DNA of 64,000 nucleotides from Sympetrum striolatum (lineage: Eukaryota; Arthropoda; Insecta; Odonata; Libellulidae): assembly GCA_947579665.1 (NCBI GenBank), contig CANPUZ010000056.1:186001-250000 (forward strand), in the 5' to 3' direction. How positions within the stretch are numbered: the stretch's first letter is position 1; the number at the start of each line of letters is the position of its first letter. The position numbers were made by a program, and so were the translations under genes. The notes under the pieces were generated by a model. It was given only the letters and a program-made list of their open reading frames with translations, made no database searches and was not told where the DNA came from. Below are positions 25,255 to 36,973 of this stretch, piece after piece.

Positions 25255-25945
25255 CACAAATATAATTACCGCGCAGTTCCAAATTTCAGGGCATCCATTA
25301 GAGTTAGTGCACAAGAACAAATACCTAGGAGTCACGTTTAGCAGTAACTTATCTTTTAAAGAACATATTCGAGATGCGATAGGAAAGGCGAATAGAATGC
25401 AAAGATTAACTACGTTGAGAGGATGCTCATCAAGAGTCAAAGAAATTGCTTCTCTTATTCGTCCGAGTCTAGAATACAGCTGTGCAGTTTGGGAGGAAGT
25501 AGGTTTATTCTCAGATTTAGAGATGGTCCAGCGTAGATTCGTTTGCGGGGATGTCAGGTTTGATAGCAGCGTCACGACAATGATAGAGTCCCTCGGTTGG
25601 AATTCACTACAGATGAGAAGAATATCGTCGGAAACTTTTCGAAAAGTTCATTCGTTCAGAATTTATAGACGAAGTAAGTGAAATGTTAGTAAGGAGCGAT
25701 CTCCGAGAGGCATCGACGAAGCGTTATAGGGAAGTAATAGCAAGGACGGATTATTAGTTTTGGTCGTTTTTTCCCCAGGCTATTAGAGATGCTAACAGGG
25801 AGGAATGAATGATGGTGGTGTACTACACTCCCTGCCATACGCCTCTGGCGGCTCGCGGGGTATATATCTAAATCTAAACCGATATAATGCGGCCTCTATG
25901 CTATAAATGCCGTTCTGATACTGCGATTAGGGAAACATATGATAG
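25255..25945 (+). pseudogene. LINE reverse transcriptase 3' fragment (segment D)
   Basis: Best preserved of the three. It stays open from about 25283 to 25681: NKYLGVTFSSNLSFKEHIRD, then RPSLEYSCAVWEEVG, LEMVQRRFVCG, IESLGWNSLQMRR. It then shifts frame at RRISSETF relative to segment B. The 3' UTR is retained (GGCGGCTCGCGGGGTATATA). The K codon AAA after NLSF, a stop in B and C, shows D branched off before B and C separated. Confidence 0.85.
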
Positions 25946-28900
25946 AACTAATCGTTTCAAGAAATAATTTTTTATGCGTATGATACGCGAAAGCAATAGA
26001 TTAGGAAATAATACACATAGTGCTTCCACCACTTGCCACAAGCCGAAAGGTAGCTGGAAAGTTCTTTAAATAGACATAGATATATACAAAGTTTGTAACA
26101 ATGGAAAAAATTGAAAGACAAAAACAATATATTTACTGTCTCGAATGTACGATTAGAAAACACAATTTATGTCATTGTAATTGTAAAATAATTAGCGTTA
26201 TTCTTTTCGGTACGATTTCTGCAACCGATGCATATTAAAATTTTATCAGGCATTGAACAAGCTAAACGTTACAGATTCGGGGTTAATTTTGTGGAAGTTA
26301 TTAACTATTAAAAAATCCATGGCAAACAAACTTTTGCTAGAACACTATTTATTTCAAAAAACCACGATCCAGGTTTCGTAGCGTCGCTACATCTTCAGGT
26401 TATTGACCTGAAGATATACTAAAAGTTTCCTTACCATGGATTGAACAAGCTGTTAGGAAAGCATCAGTGATTTCGAGGGAGCTAAGAAAGCGTATTTTGG
26501 CTTACTCAAACTGTGGGTATTATCGATTAAAAATACAGCTTGAGTAATGCCAAAGCGTAAAACATCCGTGAGCCCTTTGTCTTAATCGTTATAACAGCAT
26601 CGATAACTGACCACACACAGGTAAAAATTCCGACGCTAGACAGCTCGTTATCTAATCCTGAATCTGGTTCTCGTTTTAGCAAACTTCGTCTACCGAACAA
26701 GTGTTACGTAACTCGTTCGTAGTTATATGGAGAGGAAATTGAGTTATACTCACCTTTCCAAAGAAGAACAACCCTCGAAGTCCCTTGAGTCATGCTCGTT
26801 GTTCTGCAGTGATGCCACATGGAGTAGATCACAGAAGAAACGAAGTCGCGGGTTCGACACGAAGTTTGGGCAATGACTTCTTCCAGAGGGCAGAGGTTAA
26901 AAAGTCCAAAAATCGGTGATTAATGAGAGATTCATGAGCTTTCGCTAAGGATCTGGTGCGATATTAACTGGATCATCTTACTGTAATTTCGGATTACTAA
27001 TTCCGTGAGGAAATAGTTCTTCCTCGTCCAATTCACGAAAGAACCTTAATAAAATTAAACTCTTAGCCTCTTTTAAAGTTCATCTGCATCTTGACACGTC
27101 TTGGTTTCTTTCACATGCCTCTGTTTAATTATTTTCGACAATGCTGCAATTAATTATGTATAGAGAGCTCTATTAATGTATACATTTCCAAATTCAAGTT
27201 GAATATTTCGCGACAGAAAGTGAAAAATCTGTTTACTACGACATCCTTTCGCTATGACCGACCGTCGCTCACTGAAACTCTCTGCAATTACTTTGGTTGA
27301 AAGGTTTGGCGCTAAGGGCTTTTGAAGGCAACGTGCTGTCTCTCCCAAGGTTGAATAGAATAGGAAGTGTATCGAAGGTAGGTACCCCAAGGAAAGGCTC
27401 TCACAAGGAACATTAACGAACTGTTACTCACCGATTCGATTCAAACTCGGTAGATTCAGAGCTGATGGTGACAAAATAAAATTTGTAAAATCATACGTTC
27501 CCTCGTGACCTAGGAGCCGAGATATTCGAGGTCAAACATTGCAAACTGACCGCCCGCCCCCAAGACGCGGGAGTGCCGATGCTGTCGCCGCGAAAACGAA
27601 GCGCGGTCGGAAATTCAAATAGCTTTCGGCGTTTTTTTTCCACAATTCGTAAAGAATTAAATAAATTTCGATTTCATGGATTAAAAATTGATTTGTATTT
27701 ACATCGTTATTTTAAACACAAAAGTGAATTTTTTCTAATAATCTCTGATACACAGATTAAGTTCACAGTGAGCACACTTAATGAAGGTTTTATTCCCGCA
27801 AACGATTTCGTCTTGTACATTTTCTGATCGAATTTCATAAATATTTTCACTAATACAATACTGCACCGGAGTGAGATGAGAGTCGGGATGCTGCTCTATA
27901 CATCCTGCTTTGAACCACTCGTATTTGATAAAATTTTTAAATCTGGGGCCTGGAATTGAAAATGCGTAAGGGATTGCAATTTTTGGATACCATCCCTCTG
28001 AAATAGGGAAATATCTAGTTGATCTAACAGCACTCGATCAGAAACCTTCCGCACGAAGTCTTTCCGCATTCATACAGTAGGTCCCCCGCAGACATTAAGA
28101 AGGATGTTTAAGATTTAAAGTTTTCAAAATAAGTTGGCATTTTAGTTAGCGGTTCTTCCTGAATTCTCGAAAGACACTTTTACGAATATCATTTGTCTTC
28201 CTATGGCTTTAAAGGTGTATTTCTATTCCAGCTATTTGCCTCCCTTTACACAAAGTTCATCAAATTACTAATAATTGAATCGATATCTATTCTTGAATTT
28301 TGGTTGAATACTTTCAAAGGATTTAAATAATGTGAACAGTCATTGTCTTGAATCGAACTACACAGAATTGATGATTGCAAATTGACTTGGTGGTATGTTT
28401 GAATTATACTTTAGCAGTCATGAATCCTTCCAGGAAAATTAAATATAACTTTTTATATTCAATATAATAAAAATTACCTTTTACAACTTTCAATTCTTTT
28501 GGGGCATCTTAATTTCGAAATCAATTAATCGTGTTTATGAATTTGCATGCACACATTTAGATTATGAAAAGAAGTAGATTTAATACATCCAGAACTTTAA
28601 ATTATTGGGAGTAAGATATTCATAAATCAATGCAGGTTTAAAGTTCCAGATCCATCAGAAATCTTAAATACCACTGCTACAAATAACTTGACTTTTAATT
28701 TAATCTCTTCATCTATCAATAGTTCTACGGTTATATAATTTAGATTCGGTACCGACTAAACACCTCAGTTCATGTAATTGGAGCTTATAAAATGTAGTTG
28801 GCATGGATATCATATACCAATTACCTGTCTTTCTGAATTAATCGCAAAAATTTGTAAGAAAATGTTTAAGATTTAGGTTTGATCAATGTTAAGATGCATT

Positions 28901-29524
28901 TAAATTTTCGACTACGAAAAACAAAGTTAAATCAGTATCGCTATTTTCCTCTCAAATTATGTTTGACCAAGTTTTTAGATCGTAATCGGTTTCTAAAATT
29001 AATTCATCCCCTTTACGTCTCATTCATATTTGATGTTACGTCCAATATTCAAAATATTAACAAAACCCTCATCTACGGCTGGGTCCGAAAACCTAGCTGG
29101 CAGAATGCATTACGTTTTAATTTGTTACAAATGGTGCACCCAAATCAATTGGCAATAAACGGAAGAAGGTTTAATGTAATTTTCTGATTGATATCGAAAG
29201 AAAAACTAATCCAAAAAAATGAAGGAATTTATAAAACTATAAGTTAAAAAAATTTAGAGGAACACATTAACTAACTAGAATAAATGACTTTTCGAAATTA
29301 AATTTTTCGCTGGGTAAGAAGAAGCTCCGAGAAAAACGACCATAGCTTAAGATAAAGACGATGACTGACACTGGATTATTGATCCTTGTTAACTTTTTCT
29401 GCTCCTCGATAATACACATCGCGAATCTAAGCCGCACCCACGCATCTCGGAAGCCTCAAAAAAAGTTCACCTTGAAGTCACGCGTGCAGACGTACTCAAT
29501 CGATCGCTTGCATCATCGATAGAA
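25946..29524. other. No gene recognised (unique AT-rich DNA)
   Basis: A few 60-100 codon ORFs (for example 27573-27827 and 28879-29187, plus strand) lack recognisable domains, codon bias or splice context. One B-box-like GGGTTCGACACG lies at 26855. A short GC-rich spot lies at 27548-27610. I see no transposon ends in this stretch. Confidence 0.5.
26345..26420. repeat. Small repeat-edge motif with hairpin
   Basis: CACGATCCAGGTTTCG followed by CTACATCTTCAGG, with the palindrome CTTCAGGTTATTGACCTGAAG nearby. CCAGGTTTCG…CATCTTCAGGT strings recur at edges of arthropod mobile elements. Only this fragment is visible, so the class is unknown. Confidence 0.3.
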
Positions 29525-29660
29525 ATTCGGATCCCTCTCATTGAATGCAAACTCTCGCTTATCTCAGCACTTTCCGCAGAGAGATAAGCCTCTATACGAC
29601 GAGCAGAGGCGCCTTAGCGATAAGAAGGTCCTCAAATTAACTTGCTTGCAGATCAGCAAG
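29525..29660 (+). promoter_or_regulatory. Relic copy of GATA-type promoter, TATA lost
   Basis: Shares with 36713-36897 the ordered landmarks ATTCGGATCC, CTCGCTTATCT, a facing AGATAA, GACGAGC, GGTCCTCA and TTGCTTGCAGATCAGC. The facing GATA sites are CTTATCT at 29558 and AGATAAG at 29582. The stretch that holds CGTATAAA in the other copy is missing here, and no splice donor follows, so it looks non-functional as a core promoter. Confidence 0.5.
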
Positions 29661-29917
29661 TTTATTAATGGCATCGGACGCAGCATCGCCTTCGATTATA
29701 TTAATAAAAACTAATCTCACATAATAATAATCGTAATATGTTTATATACATATTTATGTATCCGATGTCTATAACTACCGTAAGGAATGCATGGGAGAAA
29801 TTTTAGAACATTAATTTCATGCATTTCCCGACATAGGATAGGATTATGAATTATTGGGAGTCATTAAAAATTCAATGGAGTATTACGTATTGATGTTTGT
29901 CTGTCCGAAGTATCCTT

Positions 29918-30092
29918 GGTTCGACTCTGGACGACTCGAATCGTCTCTCTCATAAAATATACACGTTAAGTTCGTTTTGATCGATTGCAGACGTTTTTTT
30001 CCTTCGCGGAATTAAATCAGAAATAATGGCCGTACGAAATGGAGATGAACACCAAAACATAGCATATTGAATGAAGATTCGTATTTTGGTTA
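29918..30092 (-). repeat. F-family repeat, fragment
   Basis: Minus-strand fragment of the dispersed F family. It runs from the B-box-like GGTTCGACTCTGG through GTTAAGTTCGTTTTGATCG and GGAATTAAATCAGAAATAAT to ATGAAGATTCGTATTTTGGT. It is very close to the reverse complement of 49780-49962, including the odd GACGACTCGAATCGTC insert. Confidence 0.75.
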
Positions 30093-33000
30093 CTATGGTT
30101 TGCTAAATTCTACTGAGACAACAAAGAGAGATTCAAACAGTACTATATAGGCAACTCTGCCATTTTTTCGTCGCTTCCTTACAAAAAACTAACCGTTTGA
30201 GTTACAGAATCATATCTGTGTGAAAACGTATAATTGTTCATTCATCTGATTAGTAATACAATTTGCTTACACATAACCTATTACCGTTATTTCATTAGCT
30301 ACAAGAAGAAAAATTGCTTAATAACTGGAAAAAAGTAACTCTCTCGTAAACTGGCAATTTTCAACGGCTCAAAGATGACCATCGGCTGCGGGGAACGTAC
30401 AAAAACGTTTTCCTAAGAGAACTGCGGGAGAAACGTTTTTAATCGTTTGACCTGCTCTTCCTTGCTTGGCCTTCCCCAATTTTATGGCCTTGCCTGCGAA
30501 TGAGACGCAAAATCTTGTTCATTGTCCCAAATGTGGGAAACCCTTCCCTGGGGACTTCCGGCCTCTGCGTAGAATTCGGGGAAAATTGATAAGCAAAAGA
30601 AAACTCACCAAAGAGACTGACTGCTAGGCATTTCATAGAGAAAATTCTGAATTCTCTTGGAATAAAAAATCCACAAAAATCTTGTTTCGTGTAGAATAAC
30701 AGAGTGGGAAGGGAAAGGAAGAGAAAAGAAACACGTTTTAAGTGAATGTAATACAGCGATTAGAATTAAAATTAACTGTTAATTAAATAAAACATTTTCA
30801 CTGTCTGAAGGATATCCAAATCGAAAATATGTATTTTCAAAGAAATCTTTCTTCTTAATTAAAGAATTATTTCGTATTTTTTTAACCAACCTTATATTTT
30901 ATTTCATAGAACTATTACTTGCATTTTTCATTGGCGGAATAGAAAAAAATGAGCCAAATTGTTAAATATCAACGTATCTACTAGCTGTTTAGTATCAAAT
31001 TACTCAGCAAACAGCAAGGGAAAAAATAGGACAGCTATTTCAATCAAAGATCGTTATTAAACAATTAAATCATTGGCATTCGCTTTTATGTTAGAGGAGC
31101 AACCAAAAGTCTCGAACAATAGCCGTGGGAATCGGAAAAAGGTCTTCCCGGATTATTTACTACCAGCTGTGACTAGTCTGACCCACCAGGAGAAGGGACC
31201 GTTTCTCTATCTTTCCTCCACACACGACTGTGGCGAAAGACAATACAAACGAAGCTCTTCCATTTTACGGAGGTGGTTATAATTAGGCACCGGTACAATA
31301 TCTCTCCCGTACTTCCCAAGTAAGAGAATTTATCCACTGGAATTTAGATTTTTTCCCTTAGTGAACTGCGTTACTACAGTAAGAAATTAGATTAAAATGT
31401 TTAATTATATAAGGTTTTCCTTGCATTTCCTCCATTTTCCTCGGTCTGCGAGAGTTACATTCGTCTTAGAAGATTTCTTAAGTACGCATCTCCTGAATTT
31501 TGGTCCTCAAATGATTGCTTATTGTCTTTCAGGAGACACGAGGCATCTGCCAAGGGATTTCATCACGGAGCTGTCTGAGGAGGATTGTGAGGAAGGAGAT
31601 TGGGTGGAGTGACCGTGAGGAAAGTCTCTTCTTACGTCTGAACCTTCGTCGTATTATTTAAAACAATAGATGGCTTGAAAAACGTACACAGAAGAAGATT
31701 AATTAGTGGATTTAAAGAAAACAGTACCTTAATTCTTTCCTCATATAATATAAGAGATTAGGAAACATTTCCACAACAGCAAAACACTCTCAAGAAGGAG
31801 GGTTCGAAAAACTATCGAAACCTAAGGAAAGGAAAACTATATTTAGCGATGAAATCGGATTAAACAAGAAGTAAAAGACAAGAAGAGAAACCAATAACAA
31901 CATACATTCAGAGTGTTCTACTTTTCGATAGGTTCATACACAGTTACAAATCCCTATTAATCGCCATCTCCTTCATATCATACTTAACCTCACCCCTTAT
32001 GTCATCCAATAACTTTTTTCATCTGTTTTTCCTGAATCCTACCATCAATTACAACATTTACCAATCCCCTTAATATTTGACCAGCCCATTACTTCTGTCA
32101 GTAACATGATACAAAAAGATACTGAAGAAATAGTTACACATTTACATGTAAGTAGGTAAAAAACGTACTGATTAATAAGCATTTAAATAAATAATTGAGA
32201 GATTAAAAGAACGGAATAATACATTAATAATAAACTACAGGAGATAAACATAATTTTAAATACATTCGTTAAAGCAGCGGATAAGGTAGGGACGTGAAAA
32301 AAAAACTTTCTGAAGGTTAAAAGGGGTCTCGGTGGGGTGAAGGAGTTGTGCTATTAAGTTTGAGCGTCAAAGAGATTATTGTGTTCATTTACTCTTAAAG
32401 CTAAAGATGGAAGTTTTCTCTTCCTTATGGAATTGTGTTCCAAAGCTGTGACTGTAAACTATATTTATGGATAAATTTCAGTTCTACGTTGGGGAATCAA
32501 AAATGTCTTGCGACCATCACGATGGTGCGTTTAATTAAACAGGTTGTGGTAAAAGGAAATCAAAGCACCAGAGTGTCATCCTTCAACACCTTCATAGTCT
32601 CCATTTTTCCGGTACAGATTAAAAAATTCGCAATAGAATTTAGTTTTTAGAACTAACTTTTGTAAGAGGAGTATCGTTTCATCTAGCGAGGAAAAAAAAT
32701 TAAATATTTTTTCGGAGGGTCTGCCTAAAACCTTAAACATACAACGATGAACCATACATTTGGTATTCGTGAAAATCCATTGTAGTCTTTCAACTGAAAA
32801 TCAACACCTTCTCAAGACCTATTAAATGTTGAAGAATATGCTATCAACAATATCATACGGTAAGTTGTGATGTATTTTTAAATAAAGATTACTGATTTAG
32901 GTATTTCTCTTTAGTTATGGTTCCGTAGTAATTTTAGTGAACTTATTTAATTAACTGACGATAACACGCGAGTACCATAGGCTGGGTCAAAAAAATAAAC

Positions 33001-33170
33001 AATTTTTCGAGATATAGATTCTTAAAATAAGGAAAGAATTCATAAATTATATCATGCAAGTTCACGCAAAATGCCTGAAAATTAACAAAAATCACTAAAA
33101 CCGCCAAAATCCACTATATAAGGACTACGACTTTTAATTTTTAATATTCGCACAGTACTTCGTTATTGAT
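30093..33170. other. No confirmed gene
   Basis: AT-rich unique sequence. Short ORFs such as 30439-30636 (minus), 31073-31282 (plus) and 32435-32650 (plus) have no recognisable domain. One candidate terminal exon is listed separately. Confidence 0.45.
31532..31612 (+). CDS. Possible terminal coding exon, unknown product
   Basis: A plausible 3' splice site (TTGCTTATTGTCTTTCAG) is followed by an open stretch that would encode GDTRHLPRDFITELSEEDCE and end in WVE and TGA at 31610. The acidic C-terminus is less random-looking than other ORFs here. No upstream exon with a matching donor was identified and no family recognised. It may be chance. Confidence 0.2.
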   Translation, partial: GDTRHLPRDFITELSEEDCEEGDWVE

Positions 33171-33174
33171 GTAT

Positions 33175-33493
33175 TGTATTGGGGGCCCTAGACAACATTA
33201 TTGTATGGGGCCCTATAGACCCCAGTGCCAGGCTGCAGTGCAATGATTGCACCGTTCCAATGACAGTTGAATAACCACTTCGTTTGAAATTCGTTACATG
33301 TGAGGCTAGCGAAATATAACGTTGAAATATCATAATATGGTACGGAAATTGAATTAATTGTGCTTTTAATTCTATTTGTGTAGTAAAAAGTTTAATTATT
33401 GAAATGTTTTGTCTTTTTTGCGGATTTGTCGGCGGGGCCCATAAGTTGACGGGCCCTACGCGACCGCGTATGCCTAAGAACGGCCCTGATCAT
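33175..33493. mobile_element. Possible decayed DNA-transposon relic
   Basis: GGGGGCCCTAG with TATGGGGCCCTATAG on the left, and an inverted version (GGGGCCCATAAGTTG, GGGCCCTACGCGACCG, CGGCCCTGATC) on the right. GC-rich GGGCCC-laden edges around an AT-rich core suggest a hAT-like or similar relic. No target duplication was identified. A minus-strand 84-codon ORF overlaps the right edge and is not recognised. Confidence 0.3.
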
Positions 33494-34539
33494 TTGATAC
33501 TGAAAATGATGTAATGTCAATTTGGCGTGCTTTTGCCAGAGTTCAGAAAAAGCAAATCTTATCGCAAAATAATATCTGCGTTTGCTATAGATAACACCGT
33601 TATTGGCAGAAGAGTGGCCTCCTTTGATGGTACGTGATGCAGGCACGAAGAGAAATGGTTACCAATGAATCGGCAGTTCACTTTTCCTCGAAATAACGAC
33701 TCTTACGAAATCTCCGACCAAATGGCGTGATCTCAATTGGGACTCTTATCTCAATATTTGAACACCTTTGCTGTCTTATCCGAGGCAAGAAAAATATCGT
33801 AATTCTCCATTATCACTTGGTGGTGGCGAAGAAAAATAATTCCAGGTTAACTATTAAATTTGTTGAACTAAATCTATGAAAATATGAAAAAGATACGATA
33901 TTAAGAGGCCCTAAATATACAGACTCGTTTAAGAGATACCTCGTGGCAGATTATTCAGTTTTCATCAATTGATCGTAATTAAGCTCAAAAATCCACGATT
34001 GCATCAACTTCGAAAACGACACTCGACTGACCCGGTCGTGCATAATCCATCGTGGCCTTGAGGAGTCGTTCACGGCCTGATTTCTCATTTGTTCGAGTGC
34101 AGAGGTGGTCGTGTACTCGACTCCTTTAGAACACGGCATTTCAGACTGTTTAAACAAGGTGGATGACGTTTTACGGATAATTATAGTCACGTTGTTTATA
34201 TTTGTTTCAAATAAGCTCATTTCTTATTTGAGAATAAATTGGCAGTTCAGTTAGTTCGTATCTTGAAGCGCAATGACTAACAACGAAACAGATCAAATTA
34301 ATTCAAACAAACAATGTGGTATTTATAAACATAAGTTGTCATAAACACACACGTAAGGTGAAATTAATATATGATTTAGTGAAAATAATAAGTTCGATAA
34401 ATTAGTAAGTCGCTAACTGCTTTTAAAATGTAATTTTAAAAGCACGTACTACATCCATGTACGTACCCTTTATAATACGAGTAAGCGAATACGCGTCATT
34501 TTCCTTTTCTCCTCTCAATTTAGAATCGTAGTTAATTAA
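33494..34539. other. No gene recognised
   Basis: Unique AT-rich sequence. A minus-strand ORF at 33951-34220 (89 codons) lacks any recognisable domain. The stretch ends in the TTAA that flanks the piggyBac-type element. Confidence 0.5.
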
Positions 34540-35692
34540 CCCTTAATTAGTGGCGTGGGGTCGATGTGACCCCAGGCCTTATATTTACTTCGTTAACACC
34601 GAAACTAATTAAGATATTTCAACCAAATTTTCGTTTTGTAAAGATGTTTTCTATTTTATGATTATCTGAGAATTAGGTCAACTTAAAGTCATAAAAAGTA
34701 TGCAATTAAGCAGTGTTACCAAATTTACAAAAATGAATTTAAATAATTATCAAAGTAAAATTTTAATTATTTTTAAGCGCTTTTACTTAAATTAAGTCAT
34801 TGTTAAGTACCACAAAATTAATGTACACCATATCATGCATACCAAGTGAAGAAAATTAATTTCCAAATCGTAAATATTCATGAATATGTTAAAGATTTTA
34901 CCAAATATTTTTCGAACGTATCTAAAATGTATAAAACGCTCCAAGAGATGCTTTACTAATGCTCACTGAGTAAAAGTGAGTTCGTATATTCCCAATACAG
35001 AAACAAAGAACTACGCAATAAAAACTTTAGAATAATTTGTTATTAATAGTTTGTACCCATGCTCTGCGAAGTTATTAGGCTGGGCATAGGTTTAGAAATG
35101 TTAATTAATAACAAATTGTTTAAAATGCAATTTCTACGCCCCAAATTTATCCTGATAAATAAATATTTTTTACAATATCACTTTTATAGGTTGGTAACAC
35201 TGATGAGGATTAATTTTACTATTTTAAAAGTACCGTTTTGTCGAAAACTGAAACTCTCACAAGAAAATTCGAAAATTTCTATATTTTCGCCCCTTATTTT
35301 GACTTTTTTCCGAAAGGAATGAAATTAATTTTCATTATTTTCCGACAGATGGCATTTTAAACATGTTGTAATTTTGCTAAAGAATATCAAAATAATAAAC
35401 CTACTAATACACATTCCAAAAGATTAATGTTAACAGATAATAGGAGAAATCATAATTATATAAGTAACTGCAATTTTGGTACACGTTTAAACATTTTATT
35501 AATTGATAATTAAAGAGATAGAGATATTTCGTTCAAAATTTTACATTATTTTTTTAAAAGAATTATTTATAAACTATGATCAATTTAATCAGTTGATTTA
35601 CGTTTGAAAGAGGTCTTAAAAATTCAGAGAATTTTGGGGTAATTTTCACCCCACGCGAATAATTACGTCACTTTGACCCGACTGATTAAGGG
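34540..35692. mobile_element. piggyBac-type non-autonomous element
   Basis: Ends are inverted repeats CCCTTAATTAGT (left, 34540) and CCCTTAATCAGT (read inward from 35692), each flanked by TTAA (34536-34539 and 35693-35696). The CCC-start termini with a TTAA duplication are diagnostic of piggyBac-like elements. Subterminal palindromes GGGGTCGATGTGACCCC and GGGGTAATTTTCACCCC occur at both ends. The 1153 bp interior has only an unrecognised 87-codon ORF (35059-35322), so no transposase. Confidence 0.88.
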
Positions 35693-36029
35693 TTAAAGTC
35701 ACGAACAAGAAAATGCAAAACTTTGATACTTGCGCATTATTATGGAATAGACGCCTCGCACACAATATCACTACCATTCGTGTGTCAATTGGATAAGAGG
35801 AAGTCTCAGATGGGTAGAATGTAAAACGTATCAGCAGCTATTTCCAACGCAAAAATAAAGAAATGTCTATCATTGAAGCTTGGGACGAGTATTATTAAAA
35901 AAATTGCGAATTTTAACTTTCATTTGAGAATACGAAAAATAAGTTAAATACTTCCTATACTTTCCTGGAAGCAAACCGCACCTTAGCTGAAATATCTATC
36001 ATATATAGACGTATTTTCATATCTATTAT

Positions 36030-36480
36030 ATATATAAGTGATCAAAATTCCAACCGTGTTCCAAAAGTTCCACTTTATTGACATATTTACGACGTATTCG
36101 CGATAGCGTGTAACCGCCAAAAAATGCGATTTTGAACCTCAGGATCATGAGTTCGATTCCAGAAGTCCCCTTTGGGTCTTTGCGAGGATTCCGAATTTTT
36201 TTTGAGGTATTACCCGTCAAATAAGATCGTTGAAATTCGAGGGATCGCTGGAAGCCATATATTTCCAACGAAAACTTCAAAAATATATTCTTAGGTTATC
36301 ATTGGTTCAGCGCTAGGTCAGGGCAACTTTTCTCCTATTCAAATTAATTATGATTCATTTACCTAGAAGGTGGAAATCATATGGCGAGGCATGTGAACCG
36401 AAGTAATGAATGTTTCGTAAACACTTTATCTCGTACCTTATGATCATTGGTTCGACGCTGGGGCACAATTCGTATTCTAC
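36030..36480 (+). repeat. B-box unit array, short (three motifs)
   Basis: Motifs at 36150 (GAGTTCGATTCCAG), 36304 (GGTTCAGCGCTAGG) and 36449 (GGTTCGACGCTGG), spacing 145-154 bp. Same inter-motif sequence as in segment D (TTGAAATTCGAGGGATCGCT). This is a stray piece of the family outside the macro-repeat. Confidence 0.75.
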
Positions 36481-36712
36481 CAAATATTTCAAGTGGGGAA
36501 CACAGAATTAAGTTTGAGGACCTACTCCGATATTGTATCGACTTGAAATTTGTAACATCTATATGCTTAATTAATTACTCCATAAGCAACTTTTACTACT
36601 AATAACAAACAAGTAAGACGCGTAATTGGCTCTTGATCTTTGTCGTACTTATTAGTTAGTATTTAGAATATCTATTGGACGCATTAACATTTTTCTTTGT
36701 TGCCATGGCGCA

Positions 36713-36973
36713 ATTCGGATCCGATCCGATTTTCGGAAACGCCTCTATCTCTCGCTTATCTGAATGAATTCTCCGAAGCGAGATAACAGGTGTCCATCGA
36801 TACGGCGAGCACCGTATAAAAGGCGTGTTGGTGATAGAAGAGTCCTCATTGACAGGAGAAATATTGGAGTCAGTACCCCAATTGCTTGCGGATCAGCGTC
36901 TCACCGAAAGGGTAATTGAGACTTCTTACCGAAGATTCCAGCGTGCTTCCTCTTCAAGCATCGTCTCCAGAAG
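36713..36973 (+). promoter_or_regulatory. GATA/TATA promoter and non-coding first exon
   Basis: Facing GATA sites (CTTATCT at 36755, AGATAAC at 36781) precede TATAAA at 36815. An arthropod-type initiator TCATT lies at 36846, 31 bp downstream of the TATA start, the expected spacing. The transcript would run about 127 bases, without any ATG, to AAG|GTAAGT, a consensus donor (exon ends 36973). The next plus-strand gene is the NACHT/ankyrin gene, whose exon is preceded by an acceptor at 43460, so this could be its 5' UTR exon with a ~6.5 kb intron. That link is inference. Confidence 0.6.

Larger units (their letters stand above)
22274..25945. repeat. Macro-repeat segment D (diverged)
   Basis: Last copy of the complex segment. 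It lacks the plus-oriented E copy and has a shortened minus E copy, but keeps the GC-richer stretch shared with A and has the longest B-box array. Its LINE fragment is less broken than in B and C. No satellite follows; the sequence becomes unique after about 25945, marking the right edge of the macro-repeat. Confidence 0.85.
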
